Source: an uncultured Dorea sp.
Lineage (GTDB): Bacteria; Bacillota; Clostridia; Lachnospirales; Lachnospiraceae
Length of the DNA: 46,202 nt
Assembly: GCA_900543415.1 (NCBI GenBank)
Contig: UQRE01000017.1
Location: 1-46,202 of the forward strand
Direction: 5' to 3'
A program made the translations under genes and the position numbers. Within the stretch, counting starts at the first letter, position 1. The number at the start of each line of letters is the position of its first letter. Shown in pieces: positions 8,112 through 15,605 of this stretch. The notes below the pieces were generated by a model. The model was not told the DNA's origin. It saw only the letters and a program-made list of their open reading frames with translations, and made no database searches.

Positions 8112-9924
8112 ACAGAGGCGGGCTTATTGGAGAAATCTTGATAATGCTGCCAAGATGTTTTCCGCGGCAAGCAGCCCAAAAGACACTAGAGTATTCCGGT
8201 TTTATTGTGTATTGAAAGAACCGGTAGACAGTGGGATTTTACAGGAAGCTTTAAATAAAACGATCAAAAAATATCCCGTGTTTTTATCCGTCATGCGAAA
8301 AGGTTTGTTCTGGCACTATCTGGAAAAAAGCGAACTGCGTCCGGTTGTGCGAGAAGAATACAAAGAACCGTGCAGCTGCCTTTATGTAAGGGATAAAAAG
8401 GCGCTTCTTTTTGAAGTTACTTATTATGAAAATCGGATTAATTTTGAGGTATTTCATGCACTGACTGATGGTACCGGAGCGACAGAATTTTTGAGAGAAC
8501 TGGTAAAGAATTATCTGTATCTTGCGCATAAAGAAGAAGGGCTTCCCGAAGTGCAGCTTGCCAAATATAAACTGACAGTGCAGGATCAGGAAAATGACAG
8601 CTTTAGTAAATATTATAATCCGGATCTGAAAAGAACAAAAAGGAAAAAGGTGAAAGCATATCAGATCAAGAAGAGAGGAAAGGAATACGAAGAATTAAAA
8701 GTAGTAGAAACAACTCTTTCCGTAAAAGCATTGTTAGAAAAGGCAAGAGCTTACGGAGTGTCTGTGACAGTATTACTGACGGCTGCATTTATCTGTGCCA
8801 TTCACAAAGAAATGAATAAGACACAGGAGAAAAAACCGGTGGTGCTGATGGTTCCGGTAAATCTTCGGAAAATCTTTCCATCAGATTCTATGTTGAATTT
8901 TTTCAGCTATATTGAGCCAGGTTATCAATTCGGGACAGGAAAAGATGATTTTGATACTGTATTAAAGGCGGTAAAGCAATATTTCGAAGAACATCTGACA
9001 AAAGAAGAAATTGCAGGGCGCATGAATGAATTGATTGCATTTGAAAAGCATAAAATATTAAAGTGGGCTCCGTTGATTTTAAAAGATCCTTGTATCAAAA
9101 TGGGAGCGAAGATGGCAGAAGGAGAAGTGACAGCAGTTCTTTCTAATATGAGTGCGGTTAAGATGCCGGAAGAATATATGCCGTATATTGAACGGTTTGG
9201 CGTCTATACGAGTACCCCGCGAATGGAGCTGTGTGTCTGTTCTTTTAAAGATACGCTGACTTGTGCCTTTACTTCTCGCTACGATAGCTTGAATATCCAG
9301 AGGAATTTTTATGAGATCTTAGAAAATATCGGTGTGTCTGCGACGGTTATAGAACCGGAATACCCGGAAGATGCACAGCCGAATTATGAAGGAAGAAAGT
9401 TTTACAAAGGTTTTTCCTTTGGCTGTATGATGGCAGCTGTATTTGCGGTAATGGCAAATGTGATTTTTTCACCGCAGCGTCTGTGGTCTGTATTTGTTGC
9501 AGCCGGGATTTTCAGCATGTGGGCAGCCCTGTCGGTAGGATATGTGAAACGGCATAATTTACTGAAAAATGCCATGTGGCAGCTGCTTGGCGTGACGATC
9601 GGTTGTATCATATGGGATGCCTGTATCGGATGGAGGGGCTGGTCAGTGAACTATGTATTGCCGATCGCATGTTTGCTGATCCAGATTTCCATGGTAATCG
9701 TATCCAAGATACAATCACATTCTCCGAGGGAGTATATGATCTATTACGTGATGGCGTCAATGTACAGTATCCTTCTTCCTTTTGTTCTGCTGCTTACAAA
9801 GGTGATTCGTTTTCGGGCGCTTGCAGTCCTGTGCGTAGGATTGAGTTTTTTATTTCTGATGGCACTTATTTTATTTAAAGGGAAAGAGTTTAAAGAAGAA
9901 ATGCATAAGAAGCTTCATGTGTAA
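8104..9924 (+). CDS. Condensation/alcohol acetyltransferase-like protein with membrane C-terminus
   Basis: 606 residues in two parts. Residues about 1-420 resemble the chloramphenicol-acetyltransferase/condensation superfamily, with the HxxxDG catalytic motif as HALTDG at 118-123 (His118) preceded by NFEVF. Residues about 430-600 form about six hydrophobic segments, resembling the DUF6320-type membrane region seen after such domains in Lachnospiraceae (recalled from memory, not searched). The expected role is acyl transfer from a CoA or carrier thioester to an alcohol or amine at the membrane. ATG 8104 has GGAGGGGG upstream and lies inside the end of the esterase gene, implying linked function. 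The acyl donor and acceptor are unknown. Confidence 0.75.
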   Translation: MFEQRRAYWRNLDNAAKMFSAASSPKDTRVFRFYCVLKEPVDSGILQEALNKTIKKYPVFLSVMRKGLFWHYLEKSELRPVVREEYKEPCSCLYVRDKKALLFEVTYYENRINFEVFHALTDGTGATEFLRELVKNYLYLAHKEEGLPEVQLAKYKLTVQDQENDSFSKYYNPDLKRTKRKKVKAYQIKKRGKEYEELKVVETTLSVKALLEKARAYGVSVTVLLTAAFICAIHKEMNKTQEKKPVVLMVPVNLRKIFPSDSMLNFFSYIEPGYQFGTGKDDFDTVLKAVKQYFEEHLTKEEIAGRMNELIAFEKHKILKWAPLILKDPCIKMGAKMAEGEVTAVLSNMSAVKMPEEYMPYIERFGVYTSTPRMELCVCSFKDTLTCAFTSRYDSLNIQRNFYEILENIGVSATVIEPEYPEDAQPNYEGRKFYKGFSFGCMMAAVFAVMANVIFSPQRLWSVFVAAGIFSMWAALSVGYVKRHNLLKNAMWQLLGVTIGCIIWDACIGWRGWSVNYVLPIACLLIQISMVIVSKIQSHSPREYMIYYVMASMYSILLPFVLLLTKVIRFRALAVLCVGLSFLFLMALILFKGKEFKEEMHKKLHV

Positions 9925-9962
9925 AGCAAATAAGGGAGATTCTAAGGTGGAGGCGAAGAAAG

Positions 9963-11132
9963 ATGGCAAGACGAGTATTTTTGATTGTACTGGACAGTGT
10001 AGGAGTCGGAGAGGCGCCGGATGCGGATCGGTTTGATGATGTCGGGTGCGATACGTTTGGTACTTGCGTAAGAAGCGGTTCACTTCATATTCCGGTCATG
10101 GAGAAACTGGGAATTTATAATCTTCAAGGTACATCTTTTCAAGATAACAGAGAACATGTGATTGGATGTTATGGAAAAATGCAGGAGCAGTCGGCAGGAA
10201 AAGATACGACGGTAGGTCACTGGGAGATTGCAGGCGTGATCTCACCGAAACCTATGCCGACTTATCCGCATGGATTTCCGCAGGAAATCATACAAGAGTT
10301 TGAGCAAAAAACTAGGAGAGGAACGCTTTGTAATCAAGTGTATTCCGGAACAGAAGTCATCAAAGATTACGGGAAAGAGCATGTAGAAACAGGAAAGCTT
10401 ATTGTATACACTTCCGCAGACAGTGTTTTTCAAGTGGCGGCGCATGAAGAAGTTGTGCCGTTAGAAGAATTATATGAGAATTGCCGGATTGCAAGAAAGA
10501 TATTGACAGGAGAGCATGGTGTCGGAAGAGTAATCGCAAGACCGTTTGTAGGAACATATCCGAATTACACTCGGACAGTGAATCGCCATGACTTTTCTTT
10601 AATGCCGCCGAAGGAGACAATTCTTGATGCAGGAAAGAAAGCAGGGATGGATGTGATCGGTGTGGGAAAGATCTATGATATTTTTGCCGGAAGAGGTATC
10701 ACGAAGACGTATCCAAACGAAGGAAATCAGAAAAATATGGAACGCGTGCTGGAGCTTATGGAGGAAGAGTTTAACGGACTGTGCTTCGTAAATCTGGTGG
10801 ATTTCGATATGTTGTATGGTCATCGGAATGATATTGACGGATATGTCCGTGCACTCAATGAAGTGGATCGGCAGTTGGGGATGATGCAGGAAAAGATGAA
10901 AGAAGAGGATCTGCTTATCATTACAGCAGATCATGGCTGCGATCCCGGCTTCAAAGGAACCGATCACAGCAGAGAATATACTCCGTGTCTGTGTTACGGA
11001 GCTAATCTCCGACAAGGCGTTGATCTTGGAATTCGAAGTAGTTTTGCAGATATTGCACAGACGATCGCACAATATTTGAATGTTGAATTTTCAGGAGATG
11101 GAAATAGCTTCTTGGCGGATATTTTGAATTGA
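9963..11132 (+). CDS. deoB: Phosphopentomutase
   Basis: Cytoplasmic Mn-dependent enzyme that interconverts (deoxy)ribose 1-phosphate and 5-phosphate in nucleoside salvage. 389 residues, normal for DeoB. The N-terminal metal-site motif LDSVGVGEAPDA, the phosphorylated-Thr region GKDTTVGHWE and the C-terminal metal motif TADHGCDPGFKGTDHSRE are all present. ATG 9963 follows a GGTGGAGG ribosome site. It is last in the operon that begins with uup, 38 bases after the acyltransferase. It converges on pdaA across a perfect hairpin. Confidence 0.97.
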   Translation: MARRVFLIVLDSVGVGEAPDADRFDDVGCDTFGTCVRSGSLHIPVMEKLGIYNLQGTSFQDNREHVIGCYGKMQEQSAGKDTTVGHWEIAGVISPKPMPTYPHGFPQEIIQEFEQKTRRGTLCNQVYSGTEVIKDYGKEHVETGKLIVYTSADSVFQVAAHEEVVPLEELYENCRIARKILTGEHGVGRVIARPFVGTYPNYTRTVNRHDFSLMPPKETILDAGKKAGMDVIGVGKIYDIFAGRGITKTYPNEGNQKNMERVLELMEEEFNGLCFVNLVDFDMLYGHRNDIDGYVRALNEVDRQLGMMQEKMKEEDLLIITADHGCDPGFKGTDHSREYTPCLCYGANLRQGVDLGIRSSFADIAQTIAQYLNVEFSGDGNSFLADILN

Positions 11133-11136
11133 TTTT

Positions 11137-11180
11137 TTTAAGTCCTTAAGTCAGCTTACCAGCTGACTTAAGGACTTAAA
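11137..11180. terminator. Perfect 20-bp hairpin between convergent deoB and pdaA
   Basis: Positions 11137-11156 and 11161-11180 are exact inverse complements around a TACC loop. The right arm and loop encode the last codons and stop region of pdaA. A T run (11133-11139) precedes rather than follows the stem on the plus strand, and no U tract follows on either strand, so the hairpin is not a textbook intrinsic terminator. A transcription-stopping role in both directions is inferred from position. Confidence 0.65.
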
Positions 11181-11972
11181 TGTATATCCCATTTCTTCCC
11201 ATTTGGTCAAAAGTTCATCCAATATCTCGCCATTGGTTTTCGAAGTATTATGAAGAAGAACAATAGCGCCCGGATGGATGCGGGAGAGAAGTTTATCAAA
11301 GGCTTCTTCTTTCGTCGGCTGATCGTTTTCGTACCAGTCTACATAGGCAAGACTCCAGAAGAAAGTATGATATCCGAGATTTTTTGCCATCTTAAGGTTT
11401 TCAAGATTATATTTTCCCTGTGGAGGGCGATAAAAATGAGAAATCTCTTTGCCTGTAATCTCCTTATATTGTGTCTCTACATCTTTCAATTCTTTTTCAA
11501 AAGCTTCCTTAGAAGATATCTGTGACATATCCGGATGATGATAAGTATGATTTCCCACAGTGTGCCCTTCTTTTACCATACGATTTACAAGCTCAGGGCT
11601 TGTGGACAGATAATTTCCCACAACGAAGAAAGTGGCGGGCGCATTGTGTTTCTTCAGGGCGTCTAAGATTTTTTCTGTATTTCCATTTTCAAATCCACAG
11701 TCAAAGGTAAGATAAATTTCTTTCTTCTTCGTATCTTTTGCATAGTATGCGTTATATTTTTTGAGTTCTTCTATGGAAGCATTTGCTGTAGGACGTTCGC
11801 CATCTGTTTGAAATCCCAATCCCCAGTTTTCTGTGGCAGACGCGACCGGAGAGATTGTTTCCTCCGTGTACATCGCAACTTTACGCCCTGCAAAAAAGCA
11901 AAGGGTAAAAAGAGCCAGAAGACCGAGAAGCCTTAATAGCAGAGGACGAAAATCAGGTTTGTTAGAGGACAT
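11151..11972 (-). CDS. pdaA: PdaA-type polysaccharide deacetylase (muramic delta-lactam)
   Basis: 273-residue membrane-anchored or exported NodB-family deacetylase; the closest familiar type removes the acetyl group from N-acetylmuramic acid when spore-cortex delta-lactam forms. An N-terminal hydrophobic segment (about 11-28) is followed by the PdaA-typical NWGLGFQ and KYNAYY sequences. Catalytic motifs: TFDCGFE with Asp91, NHTYHH with His142 and His146, RPPQGKY from Arg182, and VLLHNTS with His241. The N-terminal segment has no evident cleavage site, so an anchor is likely. It is transcribed alone from the 11973-12232 gap. A sporulation role implies a spore-forming ancestry but is inferred. 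Confidence 0.92.
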   Translation of the reverse strand: MSSNKPDFRPLLLRLLGLLALFTLCFFAGRKVAMYTEETISPVASATENWGLGFQTDGERPTANASIEELKKYNAYYAKDTKKKEIYLTFDCGFENGNTEKILDALKKHNAPATFFVVGNYLSTSPELVNRMVKEGHTVGNHTYHHPDMSQISSKEAFEKELKDVETQYKEITGKEISHFYRPPQGKYNLENLKMAKNLGYHTFFWSLAYVDWYENDQPTKEEAFDKLLSRIHPGAIVLLHNTSKTNGEILDELLTKWEEMGYTFKSLSQLVS

Positions 11973-12067
11973 GATGACTCCTGTACGGTAATTTGTATTT
12001 AGTCTATGAATGAAAAAACATCTTTATGAGATAAATAAATGAAAAGAGAAAATAAAAATCAAAAAAG

Positions 12068-12109
12068 TTTGAAAATTCTCTTTTCAAATCAACAAAAATG
12101 CTTTATAAT
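12068..12109 (+). promoter_or_regulatory. Promoter with overlapping operator-like palindrome, upstream of the SDR gene
   Basis: TATAAT at 12104-12109 has TTTTCA 17 bases upstream (12081-12086). The -35 lies inside a palindrome, TTTGAAAA (12068-12075) and TTTTCAAA (12081-12088), around TTCTC. A second inverted repeat, GAAAAGAGAA at 12041-12050 with TTCTCTTTTC at 12076-12085, shares one arm. This layout suits a repressor site. The rest of the 260-base gap is AT-rich with no ORF; a minus-strand pdaA promoter should be here but I could not assign it. Confidence 0.6.
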
Positions 12110-12232
12110 AAAAACAGTAATAGTTATTAATTTTTAAGTTTGAGTTAAATAATCTAACCTGTTATTAAAAATGAAGAGTTATGATAAGACAAGAAAAATT
12201 ATAAAAAGAAAATCAAAAAGGAGGAAACTTAT

Positions 12233-12976
12233 ATGTTAAAAGGAAAAATTGCAGTTGTAACCGGAGGAACACGTGGAATAGGATATGCGGTAGTAAGAAA
12301 ATATCTCGAAAACGGAGCGAAGGTTGTATTGTTTGGCTCCAGAGAAGAGACTGTGGATAAAGCATTAAATAAATTAAAAGAGGAAAATCCGGACTGGGAA
12401 GTGAGCGGAGATCACCCGAATCTCTCAGATGCAAAAGAAGTAGAGGCAGCGATTGAAAGAGTAAAAGAAAAATTCGGAAGAATTGATATTCTGGTCAATA
12501 ATGCAGGAATTTCACAGAGTACGAAGATAGAGGATTATCAGCCGGAGGAATTTGACAAAATTATGGATCTTAATGTAAAGGCATTATTCTATACCATTCA
12601 GCCGACTGTAAAAGTTATGCGGGAGCAGGGAGGCGGCTGTATTATTAATACCAGTTCCATGGTAAGTATATCTGGTCAGCCGTCAGGAGTTGGGTACCCG
12701 GCAAGTAAATTTGCGGTAAATGGGTTGACGCTTTCGCTGGCAAGAGAGCTTGGACCAAGTAATATCCGTGTAAATGCAGTGGCACCGGGAATTACAAGAA
12801 CTGATATGGTGGCTGCATTGCCGGAAAAAATGATCCAGCCTCTGATTGCAAATATTCCGCTTCGCAGAGTCGGAGAACCGGAAGATGTGGCAAACGGATT
12901 TTTATTCCTTGCCAGTGATCTTGCAAGCTATGTAACCGGTGAAATATTATCAGTAGACGGAGCGATGAGAGCATAA
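12233..12976 (+). CDS. SDR family oxidoreductase (BaiA/FabG-like)
   Basis: 247-residue classical short-chain dehydrogenase, cytoplasmic, NAD(P)-dependent. The nucleotide motif TGGTRGIG is at 10-17, NNAG at 89-92, and the catalytic set is Asn114, Ser142, Tyr155 and Lys159 (GVGYPASK). The C-terminus shows FLFLASDLASYVTGEILSVDGA. Several stretches (TGGTRGIG, GVGYPASK, LFLASDLAS, SVDGA) recall the BaiA hydroxysteroid dehydrogenases of bile-acid-modifying clostridia, but FabG-type enzymes share much of this, so the substrate is open. Arg37 after the second strand hints at NADP(H) preference. ATG 12233 follows GGAGG. Single gene with its own promoter and a shared terminator. Confidence 0.88.
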   Translation: MLKGKIAVVTGGTRGIGYAVVRKYLENGAKVVLFGSREETVDKALNKLKEENPDWEVSGDHPNLSDAKEVEAAIERVKEKFGRIDILVNNAGISQSTKIEDYQPEEFDKIMDLNVKALFYTIQPTVKVMREQGGGCIINTSSMVSISGQPSGVGYPASKFAVNGLTLSLARELGPSNIRVNAVAPGITRTDMVAALPEKMIQPLIANIPLRRVGEPEDVANGFLFLASDLASYVTGEILSVDGAMRA

Positions 12977-12997
12977 AATACGGGCATAAAAAATAAT

Positions 12998-13025
12998 AAC
13001 CGGGGACGAAAAAACGTCCCCGGTT
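12998..13025 (-). terminator. Terminator shared by the SDR gene and the convergent truncated transporter gene
   Basis: An 11-bp stem joins AACCGGGGACG (12998-13008) to CGTCCCCGGTT (13015-13025) over an A6 loop. Reading on the minus strand it is followed by a T-rich tract (TATTATTTTTTATG), so it is a proper intrinsic terminator for the minus-strand gene. On the plus strand the following T content is poorer, but it probably also ends the SDR transcript. Confidence 0.87.
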
Positions 13026-13042
13026 TACGTTTGTGCCAGTCT

Positions 13043-13861
13043 TTACTTCGCGTTTTCGGCGTAGGTTGTTATTACGAGGTCTTCGTAAGGCGCTTCTTTT
13101 GTTAATTCTCCGGCACTCTTTAAAATATCTTGCAAGAGCTGGAAACTCTCTTCTTCAAAAACAAGATTATCCTTCCATGTATCCTGTTCATAGTAACGAG
13201 TGACGATCGTAGTGATTGTGTCAATATCTGTTTCTTTGAATTGAGGCTCAATCATTTTTGCGATTTCTTCAGGCGTGTGGTTCTGGACATAATTCATTCC
13301 TTTTTGCAGTGCGTTCGTAAAGCCTTGAATGATTTCCGGGTTTTTGTCGATATAACTTTGCTTTGCGGAAAATGCGGTATATGGCACATAACCGCTGTCG
13401 GTGCCGAGAGAGGCAACGACATATCCTTTGCCCTCTTTTTCCAGATTAGTAGCGCCGGGTTCAAACTCAACGGTAAAGTCGGCCTGACCTTCAGAGAACG
13501 CTGCGGCAGTAGAACCAAAGTCAATGTTCTGATTGATTGTCAGATCTTTTCCCGGGTCAATTTTGTGTTGCTTTAAGATGTATTCAAAAACCATCTCCGG
13601 CATACCGCCTTTTCTTCCGCCAAGAACTTCTTTCCCCTTTAAATTCTCCCATGAAAAATCATCAATTTTCTCACGAGCGACCAGAAAGTTCCCGGCTCTC
13701 TGTGTAAGTTGGGCGAAATTTACCACATAGTCATTCGCGCCCTCGTTATAAGTGTAGATGGAAGCTTCAGAACCCATGAATCCGATATCAGCATTTCCGG
13801 AGAGGACAGAGGTCATAGTTTTATCCGCTCCAAACGGAGTAATAAACTTAGTACAAGACAC
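13043..13861 (-). pseudogene. NMT1/SsuA-like ABC substrate-binding protein, 5' end removed by prophage insertion
   Basis: About 270 residues of a periplasmic-type binding protein for nitrate/sulfonate/pyrimidine-precursor-type ABC importers: GADKTMTSVLSGNADIGFMG, then a second lobe with KGKEVLGGRKGGMPEM and NQNIDFGSTAAAFSEGQADF. The signal peptide, lipobox and first strand (roughly 60-75 residues) are absent. The fragment begins exactly where the prophage integrase stops; a GTG at 13859-13861 that overlaps the integrase TAG gives it a nominal start but no family N-terminus. The missing 5' part should lie beyond the prophage right end, outside this window. Precise excision would restore the gene. 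The solute is unknown. Confidence 0.88.
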
Positions 13862-13875
13862 TACAAAAAGTCAAC
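13845..13875. other. Prophage attachment junction, integrase side (approximate)
   Basis: Host transporter coding sequence gives way to the phage integrase 3' end within a few bases of 13858. The exact crossover core cannot be set without the other junction, which lies beyond 46202. Serine integrases normally recombine at a 2-base core inside a short att site next to their gene. Confidence 0.7.
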
Positions 13876-15252
13876 ACTTTCTACCGTGTAATCTTCATTC
13901 AAATGAATTTCCTCTATGGTGGATCTCCAGAATGTGCGCCGATTTTCCGGTGTTAATTGTTTATATATTTTTTTGAAATCGGAGTGCAGGAGTTCTTCCA
14001 GATATGTAAAATCTTTTTCGGGTTCTGGATGGATAGCGGAAAGCTCTTTCAGTTCTTTTTCAATCCGGTCGTATTCAGCACTGTAATATTCCCATGTGAT
14101 GCGGTCCTTCTGGAAGAGCAGATTTAAGCGATCCAGTTCTTTGTTTAGCTTTTCTGGTGTTCGCGTATCTTTCATTTTCTTTTTCTGTTCGCAGATCTTC
14201 GTATATCGAATCTGATATTTCTTATATTCTTCTGATAAATTTTCAAGTAGATATTTTTCGATGAGGTTTTGACTGACTCGGTGCCGGCTGGTACATAATC
14301 GATCAAGGATGGCACGGTTGCAGCGATAATAGCAATAGGTCCGTTTTTCCTTTGTCTTCCGGTTTATGATAGAAGAGCAGCCAGTGCCGGCTAGTTTTTG
14401 TCCGCATACTGGACACCTTATCAGCCCGCTGAATAAGTAGATTCTTCCGGATGGAGTCTGCTTTATGTTTTTTCTAGAAAGTTCTTGAAGCTGAAGCCAT
14501 TCCTGTTCCGTGATATAAGCGGGGCAGTAGGGGATGCCACGGTAGGTGCCTTTGTAAAATTCACTTGATACCATAGTGCGTAGCATACTATAAGAGAAAT
14601 CTGGATAATAATGCTTCTGCATATATCTTACAGTTTCCGATTTATTCTGGTGAGTGAGCAGGTATTTGAAAAAAGCTTCAGTGGCTTCTTCCGTTTCCGG
14701 ATCTTTGATCATTCGCTTCACACCATCCACAATACCGGACTTATAACCAAACCCCATGTTAGCATCTCCGAAAATTAATTTGCCTTGCCGGATAGATGCC
14801 TCATTTACAAATTTAATACGCTCAGAAGTAGTATCTACTTCATTTTGACCGATAGATAATACGACATTAAGCTGCAGTCGTCCGTCTCTGGTTTCCATGT
14901 TTATACCCGGTTCGGATGCAGACATCCAATGGACATCATATTCGTCAAGGATATCCTGTACTTTGTAGAAATCGGAGAGATTACGGAACCACCGATCAAG
15001 GCGCCAGAAGAGTATCATATCAATTTTCCCGGCTTTTACATCTTCAAGCAGTGCGTGAATAGCCTTACGTTTTTTTAGTTCCTTACGGGCAGTTTTTCCC
15101 TCATCAGCATAGATTCCTACAACGATCATATGATGTTCTTTGGCGTAACGTTCTAAATATTCCCGTTGAGCTTCCAGAGACTTTCCGTGCATCATTTGCT
15201 CTGATGTGCTGACACGGATATAGATTGCGCAGCGTTTTATTTTTTCTGACAT
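13861..15252 (-). CDS. Large serine recombinase (phage integrase)
   Basis: 463-residue site-specific DNA recombinase that integrates and, with a directionality factor, excises the phage. Resolvase catalytic domain at about 6-150 with the nucleophile Ser15 in YIRVSTSEQ; the recombinase DNA-binding domain follows at about 170-270; a zinc ribbon starts at CPVCGQKL with later Cys residues; a coiled-coil region lies at about 340-410. The length is typical. The TAG stop at 13861-13863 touches the interrupted host gene, placing the att site beside the gene as is usual for this class. The start ATG 15252 has AAGGAAGGTG upstream. The leader carries a terminator-like hairpin and an inverted repeat. Confidence 0.95.
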   Translation of the reverse strand: MSEKIKRCAIYIRVSTSEQMMHGKSLEAQREYLERYAKEHHMIVVGIYADEGKTARKELKKRKAIHALLEDVKAGKIDMILFWRLDRWFRNLSDFYKVQDILDEYDVHWMSASEPGINMETRDGRLQLNVVLSIGQNEVDTTSERIKFVNEASIRQGKLIFGDANMGFGYKSGIVDGVKRMIKDPETEEATEAFFKYLLTHQNKSETVRYMQKHYYPDFSYSMLRTMVSSEFYKGTYRGIPYCPAYITEQEWLQLQELSRKNIKQTPSGRIYLFSGLIRCPVCGQKLAGTGCSSIINRKTKEKRTYCYYRCNRAILDRLCTSRHRVSQNLIEKYLLENLSEEYKKYQIRYTKICEQKKKMKDTRTPEKLNKELDRLNLLFQKDRITWEYYSAEYDRIEKELKELSAIHPEPEKDFTYLEELLHSDFKKIYKQLTPENRRTFWRSTIEEIHLNEDYTVESVDFL

Positions 15253-15288
15253 GATGTATCACCTTCCTTTTGTATGGTATGTAAAATT

Positions 15289-15335
15289 AGGTACAAAAAT
15301 AACAGCCAGCGAACTTTCGTTCTCTTGCAAGGCTG
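15289..15335 (-). terminator. Terminator-like hairpin in the integrase leader
   Basis: On the minus strand CAGCC (15335-15331) pairs with GGCTG (15307-15303), and inside it GAAC pairs with GTTC across a GAAA tetraloop. TTATTTTTG follows directly. It stands about 40 bases before the integrase start, so it would limit transcripts entering the integrase gene unless antitermination occurs. Confidence 0.6.
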
Positions 15336-15384
15336 CTCCGAAGATGATACAATATATCTGCCAAATATAGGTATCTCTTCGGAG
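15336..15384. repeat. Inverted repeat in the integrase upstream region
   Basis: CTCCGAAGATGATAC (15336-15350) is matched by GTATCTCTTCGGAG (15371-15384) with one unpaired base, around a 20-base AT-rich centre. It could be an operator for the integrase or an alternative RNA stem that competes with the adjacent terminator-like hairpin. No clear -35/-10 pair was found here. Confidence 0.55.
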
Positions 15385-15433
15385 ATTTCTTACCGTCTCG
15401 GTGCGTCAACACTGGGGCGGTTATTTTTTATGT

Positions 15434-15570
15434 AAAACAAAAGGTGCTTCCGCAACGGGAAACACCTTCGGGTCTAAATTGAATCACAAGCTAGGCGGCG
15501 TATCTAGCATCTCAGGTACTCTTTCGAGTGTGTCGGGAGCCTTTCCGACCTTTGTGGTTCAATTTATTGT
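15434..15570 (-). ncRNA. Candidate structured small RNA between the PBECR3-type gene and integrase
   Basis: About 137 nt predicted from a consensus promoter to an intrinsic terminator. A 14-bp closing stem with one mismatch joins the inverse of 15550-15563 to that of 15476-15489. Inside are three hairpins: GTCGG/CCGAC, ACTC/GAGT capped by a GAAA tetraloop (which favours the minus strand as the RNA strand), and GCTAG/CTAGC. The 3' hairpin pairs 15458-15467 with 15442-15451 and is followed by TTTTGTTTT. No credible ORF is present. I do not recognise it as any known RNA family. Confidence 0.65.
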
Positions 15571-15576
15571 ATTCCC

Positions 15577-15605
15577 ATTATAGAGTAAAATATTCTATTT
15601 GTCAA
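15577..15605 (-). promoter_or_regulatory. Consensus promoter for the candidate ncRNA
   Basis: On the minus strand TTGACA (15605-15600) and TATAAT (15582-15577) are both perfect and are 17 bases apart. The -35 lies in the last codons of the PBECR3-type gene. This is one of the best sigma-A promoter matches noticed in the window. Confidence 0.85.

Noticed and set aside
13043..13861. Truncated binding protein as an intact small gene
   Set aside because: The GTG start is created by the junction, there is no signal peptide, and the fold begins mid-domain.
15401..15583. Plus-strand 60-codon ORF
   Set aside because: It runs through the candidate structured RNA, has no ribosome site, and its composition is explained by the RNA stems.
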